A DNA stretch of 64,000 nt, from positions 62,001-126,000 of the forward strand of contig NZ_CP122958.1 in NCBI RefSeq assembly GCF_029854155.1, written 5' to 3'. Positions 1-8,958 of the stretch are shown one piece after another (the first letter of the stretch is position 1; the number at the start of each line of letters is the position of its first letter). Both the position numbers and the translations under genes were made by a program. The notes below the pieces were generated by a model. The model was not told the DNA's origin. It did no database searches and saw only the letters and a program-made list of their open reading frames with translations. The stretch comes from Methanonatronarchaeum sp. AMET-Sl. Its GTDB lineage: Archaea; Halobacteriota; Methanonatronarchaeia; Methanonatronarchaeales; Methanonatronarchaeaceae.

Positions 1-3
1 CAT
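1..3 (-). CDS. Possible start codon of a gene leaving the left edge
   Basis: The first three bases are CAT, an ATG on the minus strand. On that strand it is preceded by AAAGGAAGAATAAAA, a plausible GGA-type ribosome-binding site that overlaps the stop codon of the Mrp ATPase gene. This suggests a further gene of the same operon outside the window. Nothing of its product can be seen. Confidence 0.35.
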
Positions 4-16
4 TTTTATTCTTCCT

Positions 17-814
17 TTATTTTATTTTGTTTTTTATTTGGTCGGTTATTTTTTGGAACTGTTTTGAGGTCTTTGATTTTTTATTGTTTACTATTGGATT
101 TCCTTGTTCGCCACTTTCCATTATTTCTGGGTCTAATGGGATTTTTCCGAGAAATGGTATTTCTAGTTCTAGGGCTAGTTTTTTTCCTCCGCCTGAACCG
201 AATATATTTGTTGTTTCTTGGCAGTTTGGGCATTTGAATCCACTCATGTTTTCTATTAATCCGATTATTGGGAGGTTTACTTTTTCTGCGAATTTGACGG
301 ATTTTCTTATTGTTTGTAGTGCTACTTCTTGTGGAGTTGTTACTATTACTGTTCCATCTGGGTTGGGAAGTATCTGGGCGATGGTTAGTGGTTCGTCACC
401 GGTTCCTGGAGGTAGGTCAAATATTAGGTAGTCTAGTTTGCCCCAGTTTACGTCTGTAAAAAATTGTTCTATGGCTTTCATTTTTAGTGGGCCTCTCCAG
501 ATTACTGGTTCGTCTGTTTCGGGTTGTAGTGATCCGATTGATATTGTTTTAATTCCGGTTTCCGTTTCTATTGGGTTTATCGTTTTTTTGTTTTGTGTGG
601 GTTTTTGTTTGGCTCCGATTATTTTTGGTATGCTTGGTCCGTGTATGTCGCAGTCCATTAAACCTACTTTGTTTTTTTCATTTGAGAGTTGCATTGCTAT
701 GTTTGCGGCTACTGTGCTCTTACCTACTCCTCCTTTTCCACTCATTACTACTATTGATTTGTTTATTTGGTCTGTAATGGTTTTTATAGTGTTTTTTTGT
801 TTTGTTTTTTTCAT
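17..814 (-). CDS. Mrp/NBP35 (ApbC) family P-loop ATPase, iron-sulfur cluster carrier
   Basis: Cytosolic ATPase of the Mrp/ApbC/NBP35 family, which binds and transfers Fe-S clusters to target proteins. The deviant Walker A motif GKGGVGKST is at residues 26-34. A CPNC pair (Cys195 and Cys198) matches the bridging-cluster CxxC of the family, and the length (265 aa) is typical of short archaeal members. The ATG is preceded by AGGTGA at good spacing. It is the third gene of a run transcribed zinc ribbon, NifX-like, Mrp, with a gap of only 15 bases from the NifX-like gene. The context supports metal-cluster assembly. The exact client proteins cannot be told from sequence. Confidence 0.93.
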   Translation of the reverse strand: MKKTKQKNTIKTITDQINKSIVVMSGKGGVGKSTVAANIAMQLSNEKNKVGLMDCDIHGPSIPKIIGAKQKPTQNKKTINPIETETGIKTISIGSLQPETDEPVIWRGPLKMKAIEQFFTDVNWGKLDYLIFDLPPGTGDEPLTIAQILPNPDGTVIVTTPQEVALQTIRKSVKFAEKVNLPIIGLIENMSGFKCPNCQETTNIFGSGGGKKLALELEIPFLGKIPLDPEIMESGEQGNPIVNNKKSKTSKQFQKITDQIKNKIK

Positions 815-829
815 TTTTATTTCACCTTT

Positions 830-1204
830 TTATTTGATTCCTGAATGGGTGTGATTTGTAGGGGCTTTGATTTGTTCTAGTTTGTTTTGTTGGTGTTTTT
901 TGATGTTTTCTTTAACAGTTCCTTCTATTCCTTTGATTACTTTGATTTCCCAGTCTTCTAGAATTGAGTAGGCTTTTGGGCCTATTGATTTGCATATAAG
1001 AATATTTGGTGTTTTTTTGGCTATTTGTTGAGCTGCTGTTATTCCTGCTCCGCTATTTTGGTTTTTTCCCTTGTTTTTTTCTGTTTTATAATCTATAATT
1101 TCGTTGTTACTTGTTTTAGCTGTTATAAAATATTTACTACGTCCAAAAACGGAGCTGATATTGTTTTTTATTTTTTTACCTTCTGAGGGTATTGTTATTT
1201 TCAT
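830..1204 (-). CDS. NifX/NifB-type dinitrogenase iron-molybdenum cofactor-binding domain protein
   Basis: A 124-aa protein of the single-domain NifX/NafY-like family. It shows the family's N-terminal strand ending in a Gly-Arg-Ser-Lys-Tyr-Phe stretch, and a middle segment with GAGITAAQQIAKK followed by a Gly-Pro-Lys-Ala turn. Such proteins bind or carry metal clusters; in methanogens they are common without nitrogenase. The C-terminal 25 residues are Lys/Gln/His-rich and may be a flexible tail. It starts 6 bases after the stop of the zinc-ribbon gene and is followed 15 bases later by the Mrp ATPase, so the three are probably co-transcribed. The cluster it binds is unknown. Confidence 0.82.
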   Translation of the reverse strand: MKITIPSEGKKIKNNISSVFGRSKYFITAKTSNNEIIDYKTEKNKGKNQNSGAGITAAQQIAKKTPNILICKSIGPKAYSILEDWEIKVIKGIEGTVKENIKKHQQNKLEQIKAPTNHTHSGIK

Positions 1205-1210
1205 TTTTGA

Positions 1211-1381
1211 TCAACTTTTTCGTTTTAGGTTTGTTTGGCATTCAGGGCATCTTTTTTCATTACAGGGTTTGCCTTGTATATGTTGTTCTTTGTAGCCACA
1301 GTTAGGGCATATACATTTTGTTGGTCTGTTTTTTGGTCGATTTCGGTTTTTTTGTCTATTTTTTTGGTTTCTTCTTGGCAT
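1211..1381 (-). CDS. Small zinc-ribbon protein at the head of the NifX-Mrp operon
   Basis: A 56-aa protein with a basic, Arg/Lys/Asn-rich N-terminus and six cysteines (23, 25, 28, 40, 45, 48) arranged as CxCxxC ... C....CxxC, which fits a zinc ribbon or small metal-binding fold. The start chosen is the ATG at 1381, giving MPRRNQ and preceded by GGTG. An upstream in-frame start at 1408 would add nine hydrophobic residues and overlap the promoter. Small Gly/Arg-rich proteins with this Cys pattern are often found beside Mrp/NifX genes in methanogens. The function is not established. Confidence 0.75.
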   Translation of the reverse strand: MPRRNQKNRQKNRNRPKNRPTKCICPNCGYKEQHIQGKPCNEKRCPECQTNLKRKS

Positions 1382-1397
1382 TATATATAACACCCAA

Positions 1398-1435
1398 ACA
1401 TAAAACACATATGTGTAAAAAATATATAAAGGTTC
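1398..1435 (-). promoter_or_regulatory. Promoter of the zinc ribbon-NifX-Mrp operon with a palindrome
   Basis: On the minus strand a TATA-like element (CCTTTATATATT, about 1421-1432) lies about 45 bases before the ATG at 1381. Between them is the perfect 12-bp palindrome ACACATATGTGT (1405-1416), which would overlap positions just upstream of the expected transcription start and could be an operator. The palindrome and TATA box are seen; a regulatory role is inference. Confidence 0.45.
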
Positions 1436-1589
1436 CCATAAAAAACCAAAAACACACTAAATAAAAAAACAAAATAAAACATCTAAAAATAAATTAAACA
1501 CTGATTTACATGTTGCCAAAACTAAAAAACAGGATTTAACGCGTGCTAAACATATAAAAACAATAAAACCAAAAAATAATAGCTTTAAG

Positions 1590-1663
1590 TGGGCCCGCCC
1601 GGATTCGAACCGGGGATCTCACGGTTATCAGCCGTGCGCTTTAACCGCCTAAGCCACAGGCCC
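1590..1663 (-). tRNA. tRNA-Ile (anticodon GAU)
   Basis: The minus strand folds into a full cloverleaf. The acceptor is GGGCCTG paired with CGGGCCC (one T-G wobble), the D-stem GCTT/AAGC, the anticodon stem CACGG/CCGTG with loop CTGATAA (anticodon GAT), and the T-arm CCCGG-TTCGAAT-CCGGG. The discriminator base is A. No CCA is encoded and no intron is present. An AT-rich TATA-like stretch (AAATAAAATAAATT, near 1680-1692) lies at the distance expected for an archaeal promoter. The gene stands alone between the zinc-ribbon operon and pssA. Confidence 0.97.
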
Positions 1664-1731
1664 TCTGGGAACCACAATTTATTTTATTTGATTTCTCTTA
1701 AGTCTTGTCTGGGGTTTTTGTTTTATATTCT

Positions 1732-2397
1732 TTATCTTTGCTCTGCTATTGTAGTCTTTATTATCGTTGTTTTTATTGGTCCAATTAATATATATGCTGT
1801 TACTAATGAGAGGAGTGTTATTGAGGTTATTGTGAATATTGTTCCTGTTGTGGCTGCAACTAAAATTAATAAGATTCCTGCGATGATTCTTGGTTTAGTT
1901 GTTATTTTTGGGTATTTTATATTTGATATCATTAGGATGGATAGTGTTGTTACAACGATTGTTGTTGGTATTATTGCTTCGAAGTATATTGTGTATAGTG
2001 CTAGTGTGAGTCCAGCAGAGGTTGTTGGTATGCCTTGAAAATGTTTTTTGGTTGGGTTTTTATTGAATCTTGCAAGTCTTATGACCGATGTTGCTATAAA
2101 AAGTATTGCTAAGGGGATTGATATTGTTATGTCTATTGTTGTGTATAGTATTGCGGCGGGTAGAACTCCGAAAGATGTTGCGTCGGCTAGTGAATCTAGT
2201 TGGACGCCGAACTGGTTTGATCCTTCTTCATATAGTATTCTGGCTGTTAATCCATCGAGGCCGTCTAGTATTGCTGCGATTACAACTAGTTTGATTGATA
2301 TTATTGGCTGTCCCTCTATTAAGTAGATTATTCCTAGAAAACCTGCGGTTAGGTTTCCTAGCGTTATTATGTCTGGTATGTTGAGGTTTGTCTTCAT
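1732..2397 (-). CDS. pssA: Archaetidylserine synthase (CDP-alcohol phosphatidyltransferase)
   Basis: Membrane enzyme expected to join CDP-archaeol and L-serine to make archaetidylserine. The CDP-alcohol phosphotransferase signature DGLTAR...G...D...D is complete at about residues 47-72, and about six hydrophobic segments follow. The length (221 aa) fits the archaeal PssA group. The ATG is preceded by AGGAAAGGA. It lies 154 bases downstream of psd on the same strand, so it may be read from the same transcript or from a promoter in the AT-rich gap. The neighbouring psd and artA point to the serine-specific branch, not the inositol or glycerol branch. Confidence 0.88.
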   Translation of the reverse strand: MKTNLNIPDIITLGNLTAGFLGIIYLIEGQPIISIKLVVIAAILDGLDGLTARILYEEGSNQFGVQLDSLADATSFGVLPAAILYTTIDITISIPLAILFIATSVIRLARFNKNPTKKHFQGIPTTSAGLTLALYTIYFEAIIPTTIVVTTLSILMISNIKYPKITTKPRIIAGILLILVAATTGTIFTITSITLLSLVTAYILIGPIKTTIIKTTIAEQR

Positions 2398-2551
2398 CTA
2401 GTTGTCCTTTCCTGGTTTTTTCTATTTTTATTTTATTTAATAGTTTTTTAGATAAACAAAAACAAATAAACTATTTTTTAATTAAATCAAATATTTTTTA
2501 AATATTTAAGTTTTATCAAAAAACCAGATAAAAACCAAAAACAGATAGAGA

Positions 2552-3160
2552 TTATTTAGGTTGGTCCGCAAGTTTAGTAACCCCAGCAATCACTCTATCC
2601 TCCGAATCAACAGTTAAATCGCTTAAATCAAAGTCTTCAGGGAAATATAAATCAACTCTCGAACTAAAAGCTATCAAACCAAACCTATCTCCCTTAACGG
2701 CCTTATCCCCAGGCTCTATATAACACCTTATTCTCCTAGCCGAAAAACCAGCTATCTGAACTACTTTAAATTCACCACACTCAGTGGATAAACAAACCTC
2801 GTTCCGTTCATTATTCTCAGACTCTTTCTTAAAAGCCGGAATATACCTACCAGAATGATGTTTAACACCAATAACCTCACCAGACAAAGGAAGTCTATTT
2901 ATATGAACATCAAAAAGACTTAAAAAAATACATACAACAGGCCGACCCTCAACCTCCTTGATATCTAAAACACGGCCATCTGCAGGGGAAACCACGCCAT
3001 CACCATTAATCTCTCTTTCAGGGTCTCTAAAGAAAAATAAAACAGCTAAACCAAGAACTATAAAAACCATACCGACAAACAAAAACTCTAGATATAAGAA
3101 AGCAAGCGCTAAAACCAATAAAACACTCGATAGCTTTATTCCCTCACTAGCCACCTTCAT
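2552..3160 (-). CDS. Archaetidylserine decarboxylase (phosphatidylserine decarboxylase family)
   Basis: Short 202-aa proenzyme of the PSD family, expected to make archaetidylethanolamine by a pyruvoyl mechanism. Two N-terminal hydrophobic segments are followed by the family core (DVHINRLPLSGEV, then QIAGFSARRI). The self-cleavage site, normally Gly-Ser before the RVDL stretch, reads Ser-Ser here (FSSRVDL). The serine that would become the pyruvoyl group is kept. The start is an ATG preceded by GAGGGAT, and its first bases overlap the stop of artA by four bases, so the two are translationally coupled. With artA and pssA nearby, a role in lipid supply for protein anchoring is likely. Confidence 0.88.
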   Translation of the reverse strand: MKVASEGIKLSSVLLVLALAFLYLEFLFVGMVFIVLGLAVLFFFRDPEREINGDGVVSPADGRVLDIKEVEGRPVVCIFLSLFDVHINRLPLSGEVIGVKHHSGRYIPAFKKESENNERNEVCLSTECGEFKVVQIAGFSARRIRCYIEPGDKAVKGDRFGLIAFSSRVDLYFPEDFDLSDLTVDSEDRVIAGVTKLADQPK

Positions 3161-3990
3161 TTCAAATCCCTCAACATTTTATATGGAACCATCAACACCC
3201 TTAAAACCATTTCCTGGAGTTTAGGCAAGACAGTTAACAAAAAATATGCGAGTATAAAAAGAGCTATTAAAGACCCTATTTTAGCAATGACATGGTGCGC
3301 TATCCCAAAACTACCTGTTATACCAAATATAGTCATACCTTCAAATATATCATTACCGGTTGCATAAACGATAAAAACATTTCTAAACAAATTAAGTATA
3401 TATATAACTGGAATCGTGATAAATGCCTTAACCTTATTAATAATGGTATCAAAAGACGAAAGAATTGCTGCAGTAAAAATCGCTATACTCTCTATACCAG
3501 TACAAGCAAAAACAATCTTTACGCTCGTTATAGACCCACCATCTATATACAACAATGTTGTTCCAGAACGTTCAACAGACATCCCAATCAAATCAAGAAT
3601 AAAAGCAGTATTATGAGCAACTACTACCTGGAGAAAATCAAAACTTCCTGCAGATAAATACGCAAATGGAAAATAAATAACTCCTGCAATAGTTGCTAAT
3701 CTAGTTAGAAAAACCGCTTCATCCCTAAATTCAGCATTCCATAAACCTCTAAACTCAAGGTAAGCAACGGCCCAAGACAAAACAGAAGCAGAACCAGTTA
3801 AGACTGCATTAAAATAATCCTGGATCTCAATATAGCCCTCTGGAACAGATAGCCAATAAACACCAAACAATAACCAACCAACACCACCAACTAGATGTAC
3901 TAATCGGCCCTCCCTTTTACGAAAAGATAGAGATGTGGCCAAAACAAAAAACACTAGTGCAATCCAAACAAAATTTCCATAATCAATCAT
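3157..3990 (-). CDS. artA: Archaeosortase A
   Basis: Polytopic membrane transpeptidase that removes C-terminal PGF-type tails from surface proteins and links them to lipid. The catalytic set of the exosortase/archaeosortase family is visible: Cys in ACTGIES, Arg in LFRN, and His in the AHHVIAK segment, spread over about seven to eight membrane segments. The start is taken at the ATG (3990, MIDYG); a TTG two codons earlier is also possible. The stop overlaps the psd start (ATGA). In Haloferax volcanii ArtA function depends on PssA and PssD, so the linkage here is functionally sensible. No PGF-tailed substrate protein was seen in this window. Confidence 0.9.
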   Translation of the reverse strand: MIDYGNFVWIALVFFVLATSLSFRKREGRLVHLVGGVGWLLFGVYWLSVPEGYIEIQDYFNAVLTGSASVLSWAVAYLEFRGLWNAEFRDEAVFLTRLATIAGVIYFPFAYLSAGSFDFLQVVVAHNTAFILDLIGMSVERSGTTLLYIDGGSITSVKIVFACTGIESIAIFTAAILSSFDTIINKVKAFITIPVIYILNLFRNVFIVYATGNDIFEGMTIFGITGSFGIAHHVIAKIGSLIALFILAYFLLTVLPKLQEMVLRVLMVPYKMLRDLK

Positions 3991-4083
3991 AACCAAACGT
4001 TAAACTACATTCTCCCTTGAAATAATAATCCTTTTTCATTCCGATCCAATTCCACAAAAAACTTTTTTTTGGATCTACTAGCG

Positions 4084-5463
4084 CTATTGCTTCATAGATT
4101 GTTTTAAAATAGCCTTCATCACTTTATAGAAGGGTATTCCTTCATCTATGAGGTTTTTGATGACATATGTAGGTCTTAAGTAAAATTCCTTGAAAGCTTG
4201 TTTTTGAAGTTTCTTGATTTCATCATACGTCAGTTCTGTGGTTTCCACTACAGGTGAAAAGAGGTCATACCTCCCCCAATCTTCTTGCATCTCACCGACA
4301 CCTTTCACTTTTTTATAGAACTCTGTGCCAGGATATGGTGTTGCAACAGAGAATAGAGCGTAGTTGGCTTTTATTTCTTTAACAAACTCTATACTTTTTT
4401 CAACGGTTTCCTTGGTTTCCCCGGGCAATCCGATTGCTAGAGATGCAACAGTCCTCATTCCAACATCATTTGCAGTGTCAAATATATTTCTAACCTGGTT
4501 GGTACTGGTGCCTTTTTTCACTCTATCAAGGATCTCTTGGTTTCCAGACTCCACTCCAATAAATATCGTGTGGCATCCTGCCTCTCTCATCAACTCAATA
4601 AGCTCTTTATCAGCCTTGTCAACTCTCGCTGTACAGCCCCAACCGATATCTAGGTCTCTTTCCTTTAATTCATTACAAAATCTTTCAACCCATTCAGGGA
4701 GTAATGTAAATGTATCATCCATGAACGCTATTGTTGATACATCAAGATTGTTTTTAACGTACTCCATTTCATCAACTACATTTTTTGGCGATCTTTTCCT
4801 GATTTTTTTGCCATGTAACGCTGATGAAGCACAGAAAGAGCATTGCATTGGACAGCCTCTACTGCATATCATAGTTGTTATAGACATTCTTTCATCAAAC
4901 ACAACGTATTCATCTATTGGCAATAGGTGTCTAGCTGGATATGGCAGGGAATCTAGATCTTTAACCAACTCCCTTTCTTTATTCTCAACAACCAAGCCTC
5001 CAGACCTATATACAATGCCTTCCACATTACTTAGGTCACCACCTTCTCTAAGTGTTCTATATAAATCTAGAACTGTATACTCCCCCTCGCCCTTAACTAT
5101 AAAATCAACCGAGTTATTGTTTTGGAGAATATCTTCATGCATAAAAGTAGGGTGTGGTCCTCCTAAAACTGTGTATGCGTTACAGGAATCATCCACAACT
5201 TCAACAGACCTTAATGCTTCAGGTATTAATGGAGTTGTGGCTGTGACTCCAACTAGGAATGGGTCGAGTTCACCAACAAGTCTCTCCATCTCCTTATATC
5301 CAATGTCTTCCGCGGCACAATCCATTATCTCTACATCTACATGGTTTTCTTCAAGAACTGCAGCTATATAAGCGATACCTAAAGGGGGTGCCCTAATATT
5401 GAAATATTTTTTGTATTTAGATTTAAAATCCGGTGGGTTGATTAGGAGTACTTCAGTTGGCAT
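4084..5463 (-). CDS. B12-binding domain radical SAM protein
   Basis: A 459-aa class B-type radical SAM enzyme. The N-terminal about 150 residues form a cobalamin-binding Rossmann-like domain starting LLINPPDF. The 4Fe-4S motif CPMQCSFC (CxxxCxxC) is near residue 204, followed by the radical SAM barrel and a C-terminal helical tail. Enzymes of this family methylate unactivated carbons or make C-C bonds in lipids, cofactors or proteins; the substrate here is unknown. It is monocistronic between artA and a divergent Hsp20-like gene. ATG 5463 is preferred to the TTG one codon before. A TATA-like stretch (TTTATAATAG) lies about 30 bases upstream. Confidence 0.88.
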   Translation of the reverse strand: MPTEVLLINPPDFKSKYKKYFNIRAPPLGIAYIAAVLEENHVDVEIMDCAAEDIGYKEMERLVGELDPFLVGVTATTPLIPEALRSVEVVDDSCNAYTVLGGPHPTFMHEDILQNNNSVDFIVKGEGEYTVLDLYRTLREGGDLSNVEGIVYRSGGLVVENKERELVKDLDSLPYPARHLLPIDEYVVFDERMSITTMICSRGCPMQCSFCASSALHGKKIRKRSPKNVVDEMEYVKNNLDVSTIAFMDDTFTLLPEWVERFCNELKERDLDIGWGCTARVDKADKELIELMREAGCHTIFIGVESGNQEILDRVKKGTSTNQVRNIFDTANDVGMRTVASLAIGLPGETKETVEKSIEFVKEIKANYALFSVATPYPGTEFYKKVKGVGEMQEDWGRYDLFSPVVETTELTYDEIKKLQKQAFKEFYLRPTYVIKNLIDEGIPFYKVMKAILKQSMKQ

Positions 5464-5624
5464 CAATAATGAATATCGTTTCTAATCTATTATAAATCCG
5501 GATATTGATTTAATGATTAATTGCGAAACACCTCTATTTTATTTAGCTAAAAACGTTTTTTGTATTCAGGACCTAAATAAAGGTAATAGAGTTGTTTTGT
5601 TTAGGAGTATATTGGTGTGTTTTT

Positions 5625-6014
5625 ATGGGAGAAGATTGGTTATCTGAGTCTTTAGGAAAGATATTCCGTAAGATGGGGGGTTCGCTTGAGAGGGCGAAAA
5701 AAGAGTTCAGGGATGGATATAAAGATTCATTAGTTGATAAAGAAAATACTTCCCAGAAAATAGGTAAAAAAGAGCCTTTTGTAGATGTATTCAAGAAAGG
5801 GAATAGAGTTAGGGTTCTTGTTGAAGCGCCTGGGGCCTTTAAAGACGATGTACATCTAGGTGTCTATAACAAAAATATATTACATGTGTATATTCCCTCA
5901 AAGTATGAGGATTATTCTGTTGATGTTAAACTTCCAGCTAAAGTGAAAAACAAAAAAGCTAGATATAAATACAATAACGGTGTGATGGCTATTTCGCTTG
6001 AAACAATGGATTAA
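5625..6014 (+). CDS. Hsp20/alpha-crystallin-like protein
   Basis: A 129-aa protein whose C-terminal about 75 residues resemble the small heat-shock (alpha-crystallin) fold: FVDVFKKGNRVRVLVEAPG followed by short beta strands and a final KYNNGVMAISLE strand. The N-terminal 50 residues are charged and helical. The start is taken at ATG 5625 (MGEDWL), preceded by a GGTG; an upstream TTG at 5592 would add 11 hydrophobic residues. The C-terminal IxI motif of classical small heat-shock proteins is not evident, so it may be one of the shorter Hsp20-like archaeal proteins related to GvpH. Chaperone function is probable, not certain. Confidence 0.68.
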   Translation: MGEDWLSESLGKIFRKMGGSLERAKKEFRDGYKDSLVDKENTSQKIGKKEPFVDVFKKGNRVRVLVEAPGAFKDDVHLGVYNKNILHVYIPSKYEDYSVDVKLPAKVKNKKARYKYNNGVMAISLETMD

Positions 6015-6127
6015 GTTTTTATAACCACCCGGTTTTTGTTATTGGTTTCTTGTTAACAAGTGTTTTTACCTTGTTTTTTGCATAGATTTTATGTTTATCT
6101 CTATAATAGATATTTCAAGATTAGACT

Positions 6128-8905
6128 ATGAGTTTAGAAGATGAGTATAAACTGGATTTTCTTCAAGATCATGATTTTTTTAGAAAAAAGTGTGAGGAGT
6201 GTGGAAGTTATTTCTGGACTTTGGAGGAAAGTCGTGAGACCTGTGGTGATCCTCCATGTGATGATTACTCGTTTATTGGAGACCCACCGATAGATGGGGA
6301 GTTTAGTTTAACTGAGATGCGGGAACACTATTTAAGTTTTTTCGAAGACCGTATGCATGAACGTGTCGATAGGCGTCCAGTTATCGCTAGATGGCGAGAT
6401 GATATCTTCTTAACAATAGCCTCTATAGCTGATTTCCAGCCCCATGTAACTGGGGGTCACTGCCTTCCTCCTGCTAACCCATTAACTATATCTCAGCCTT
6501 GTATAAGGCTTGATGACATCGATTCAGTTGGCCGGAGCGGGAGACATTTGACTAATTTTGAGATGATGGCGCATCACGCCTTCAATTTCGGAGATGAACA
6601 TATTTATTGGAAGGATAAGACTGTTGAGTTATGTCATGAGTTACTTACCGGCTTAGGTATAGATGGTAGTGAAATAATATATAAAGAAAATCCTTGGGCT
6701 GGTGGAGGTAATGCTGGACCGGCTTTTGAGGTTTTATGTCGTGGTTTGGAGTTGGCAACACTTGTTTTCATGAACATGGAGCTGGATCCAGATGGTGAAT
6801 TCGAGATTAAGGGTGATAGATACCGTAAAATGGATCTTAGGGTTGTTGACACTGGTTATGGACTTGAAAGGTTTGTTTGGGCCTCAAAGGGAAGTCCAAC
6901 TATCTATGACGCTGTTTTCGGTGATGCTGTAGACGAGTTTATGGAGTTGGCTGGAATCAACCATCCTCTAAAGGATCCTGAGTACCGTGATATACTTGGT
7001 GAGCATGCCAAACTATCCGGTTACATGGATGTTGAGGTTGGGAGCGACCTAATGGAGATACGTAAAGAGGTTGCAAGTAGGCTAGATTTTGATGTAGGTC
7101 AACTTAAAGAGATGATGGAGCCGATTGAAGAGGCTTATGCTATTTTGGACCACAGTAGGACAATTACCTTCATGCTTGGTGACGGAATCGTTCCTTCGAA
7201 CGCAAAAGCTGGTTATCTAGCGCGCCATGTAATCCGACGCGCATTAAGAATGATGATGTCCCTTGGTATAGAGGAACCATTATCCGAGGTTGTTCAAATC
7301 CAGATTGATATGTTGGAGGATGATTATCCAGAGTTTAAGCGGCGTGAAGACAAAATACGGGAGATAGTTGATATAGAAGAAGATAAATTTAGAGAAACGA
7401 TATCTAAAGGAAGAAACCTTGTTAGAAAGACAGCTAGACACTATAACGAGAAAGGAAAAGAAATACCACTCGAATCTGTTCTAGAGCTATATGATACACA
7501 TGGAGTTCCACCCGAGATCATTCAGGAAGTAGGTGAAGAGGTCGGGGTAGAGGTTGAGGTTCCAGACGATTTCTATACACGGGTTGCAAAAACACATGAA
7601 GGAGAGACAAAAGAACCTGAAGAACCAACTGAAATCGAAGAGAGATTGAAGGAATACCCACCAACAAAACTATTGTTCTACAGCCAACCAAACGACATCA
7701 GTTTCGAAGGAGTTATAATAGATTCCTTTGACAACAAAATCGTGTTAGACCAAACACTTTTCTATCCTGAGGGCGGTGGACAGCCCGCAGACCAAGGAAC
7801 AATAGACACTGGTGAACGTATATATAAAATAACCGATGTACAGAAAGTCGGCAACGTAGTTGTACACACTATTGAAGATGAAAGTGATGAAGGCTCAGAC
7901 ATAAAAAAAGGAGTGGTAGTGCAAGGTAAGATAGATCAAGAGAGACGTAGGGCCCATGCAAGACATCACACAGCTACACACGTAGTGCTTGGTGCCGCTA
8001 GAGACGTACTCGGATATCATGTTTTTCAACAAGGATCTAATCTATCAACAAGTCAGGCCAGGCTTGACATAAGCCATTACAAACCGATTACATCCAGTCA
8101 AATAAAAGATATAGAGTGGAAGGTTAATCAAATCGTTATGGATAACCGTTCTGTAAATGCAAGAAACATGGATAGGAATGAAGCTGAAAAAAAACATGGA
8201 TATATACTCTATCAAGGCGGTGTTCCAATGGGCGATGAAATACGTGTTGTTGAAACGGAGGACTGGAATGTTCAAGCCTGTGGTGGTACACACTGCGAAA
8301 GCACTGGAAAGATAGGGCCTGTAAAAATACTTTCTACTGAGAGTGTGCAAGACGGTGTTTTAAGACTTAATTTCTCTGCTGGAGAAGCTGCAATTGAGAG
8401 CATGCATGAAAGGGATGAGATACTTCAAGAAACATCAAACACTTTCTCGGTTCACTATCAAGAGCTTCCTAAAACGGCTGAAAGGTTCTTTAAAGAATGG
8501 AAAGAACGTGGAAAAGAGATTGATAGACTTCAGAAAGAAATAGCTAAACTACGTAGGCAAAGCCTGATAAACATGGCTATAGAGATTGATGGAATCAAAG
8601 TTGTGAGCCAGAAACTGGTTGAAGCCGAGATGGATGAAATCAGGGCAACGGCGGAAGAAACTTCAGAAAGAGGAGTTACATCATTGATAGCTGGAGAAAA
8701 AGGCCATACAGCAATCTCGGTTAGTCAAGAGGCGATTGATAAAGGATTAAGTGCAAACAAACTGTTCCAGAAACTTGCTGAAAAATATAGTGGTGGTGGT
8801 GGAGGAAGTGAAAAGATGGCGCAGGGAAAAATACCTCCAAACAAAATAAATCAAGTATTAAGTGAGTTTGAAGAAGTTGTGAGGGAAGAGTTGAATAAAA
8901 ACTGA
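6128..8905 (+). CDS. alaS: Alanyl-tRNA synthetase, archaeal type
   Basis: A 925-aa class II synthetase that charges tRNA-Ala. It has the archaeal N-terminal extension with a Cys cluster (KKCEECGSYFW...ETCGDPPC), the catalytic core, the editing domain with HHTATH near residue 612 and CGGTHC near 717 (zinc and editing centre), and the C-terminal GGGGG...AQGK motif near 889. The coding sequence is strongly acidic. A TATA-like CTATAATA lies about 20-25 bases before the ATG and no Shine-Dalgarno is seen, so the mRNA may be leaderless. It is monocistronic and converges on the KH-protein gene. Confidence 0.98.
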   Translation: MSLEDEYKLDFLQDHDFFRKKCEECGSYFWTLEESRETCGDPPCDDYSFIGDPPIDGEFSLTEMREHYLSFFEDRMHERVDRRPVIARWRDDIFLTIASIADFQPHVTGGHCLPPANPLTISQPCIRLDDIDSVGRSGRHLTNFEMMAHHAFNFGDEHIYWKDKTVELCHELLTGLGIDGSEIIYKENPWAGGGNAGPAFEVLCRGLELATLVFMNMELDPDGEFEIKGDRYRKMDLRVVDTGYGLERFVWASKGSPTIYDAVFGDAVDEFMELAGINHPLKDPEYRDILGEHAKLSGYMDVEVGSDLMEIRKEVASRLDFDVGQLKEMMEPIEEAYAILDHSRTITFMLGDGIVPSNAKAGYLARHVIRRALRMMMSLGIEEPLSEVVQIQIDMLEDDYPEFKRREDKIREIVDIEEDKFRETISKGRNLVRKTARHYNEKGKEIPLESVLELYDTHGVPPEIIQEVGEEVGVEVEVPDDFYTRVAKTHEGETKEPEEPTEIEERLKEYPPTKLLFYSQPNDISFEGVIIDSFDNKIVLDQTLFYPEGGGQPADQGTIDTGERIYKITDVQKVGNVVVHTIEDESDEGSDIKKGVVVQGKIDQERRRAHARHHTATHVVLGAARDVLGYHVFQQGSNLSTSQARLDISHYKPITSSQIKDIEWKVNQIVMDNRSVNARNMDRNEAEKKHGYILYQGGVPMGDEIRVVETEDWNVQACGGTHCESTGKIGPVKILSTESVQDGVLRLNFSAGEAAIESMHERDEILQETSNTFSVHYQELPKTAERFFKEWKERGKEIDRLQKEIAKLRRQSLINMAIEIDGIKVVSQKLVEAEMDEIRATAEETSERGVTSLIAGEKGHTAISVSQEAIDKGLSANKLFQKLAEKYSGGGGGSEKMAQGKIPPNKINQVLSEFEEVVREELNKN

Positions 8906-8958
8906 GGATGTTTGGGTTTAGATTTTCTCTCTAATGGTTTCAGGGCCTAAATATCCTT

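Noticed and set aside
4364..5371. A 335-codon plus-strand open frame
   Set aside because: Antisense shadow of the radical SAM gene; no domain or ribosome-binding site.
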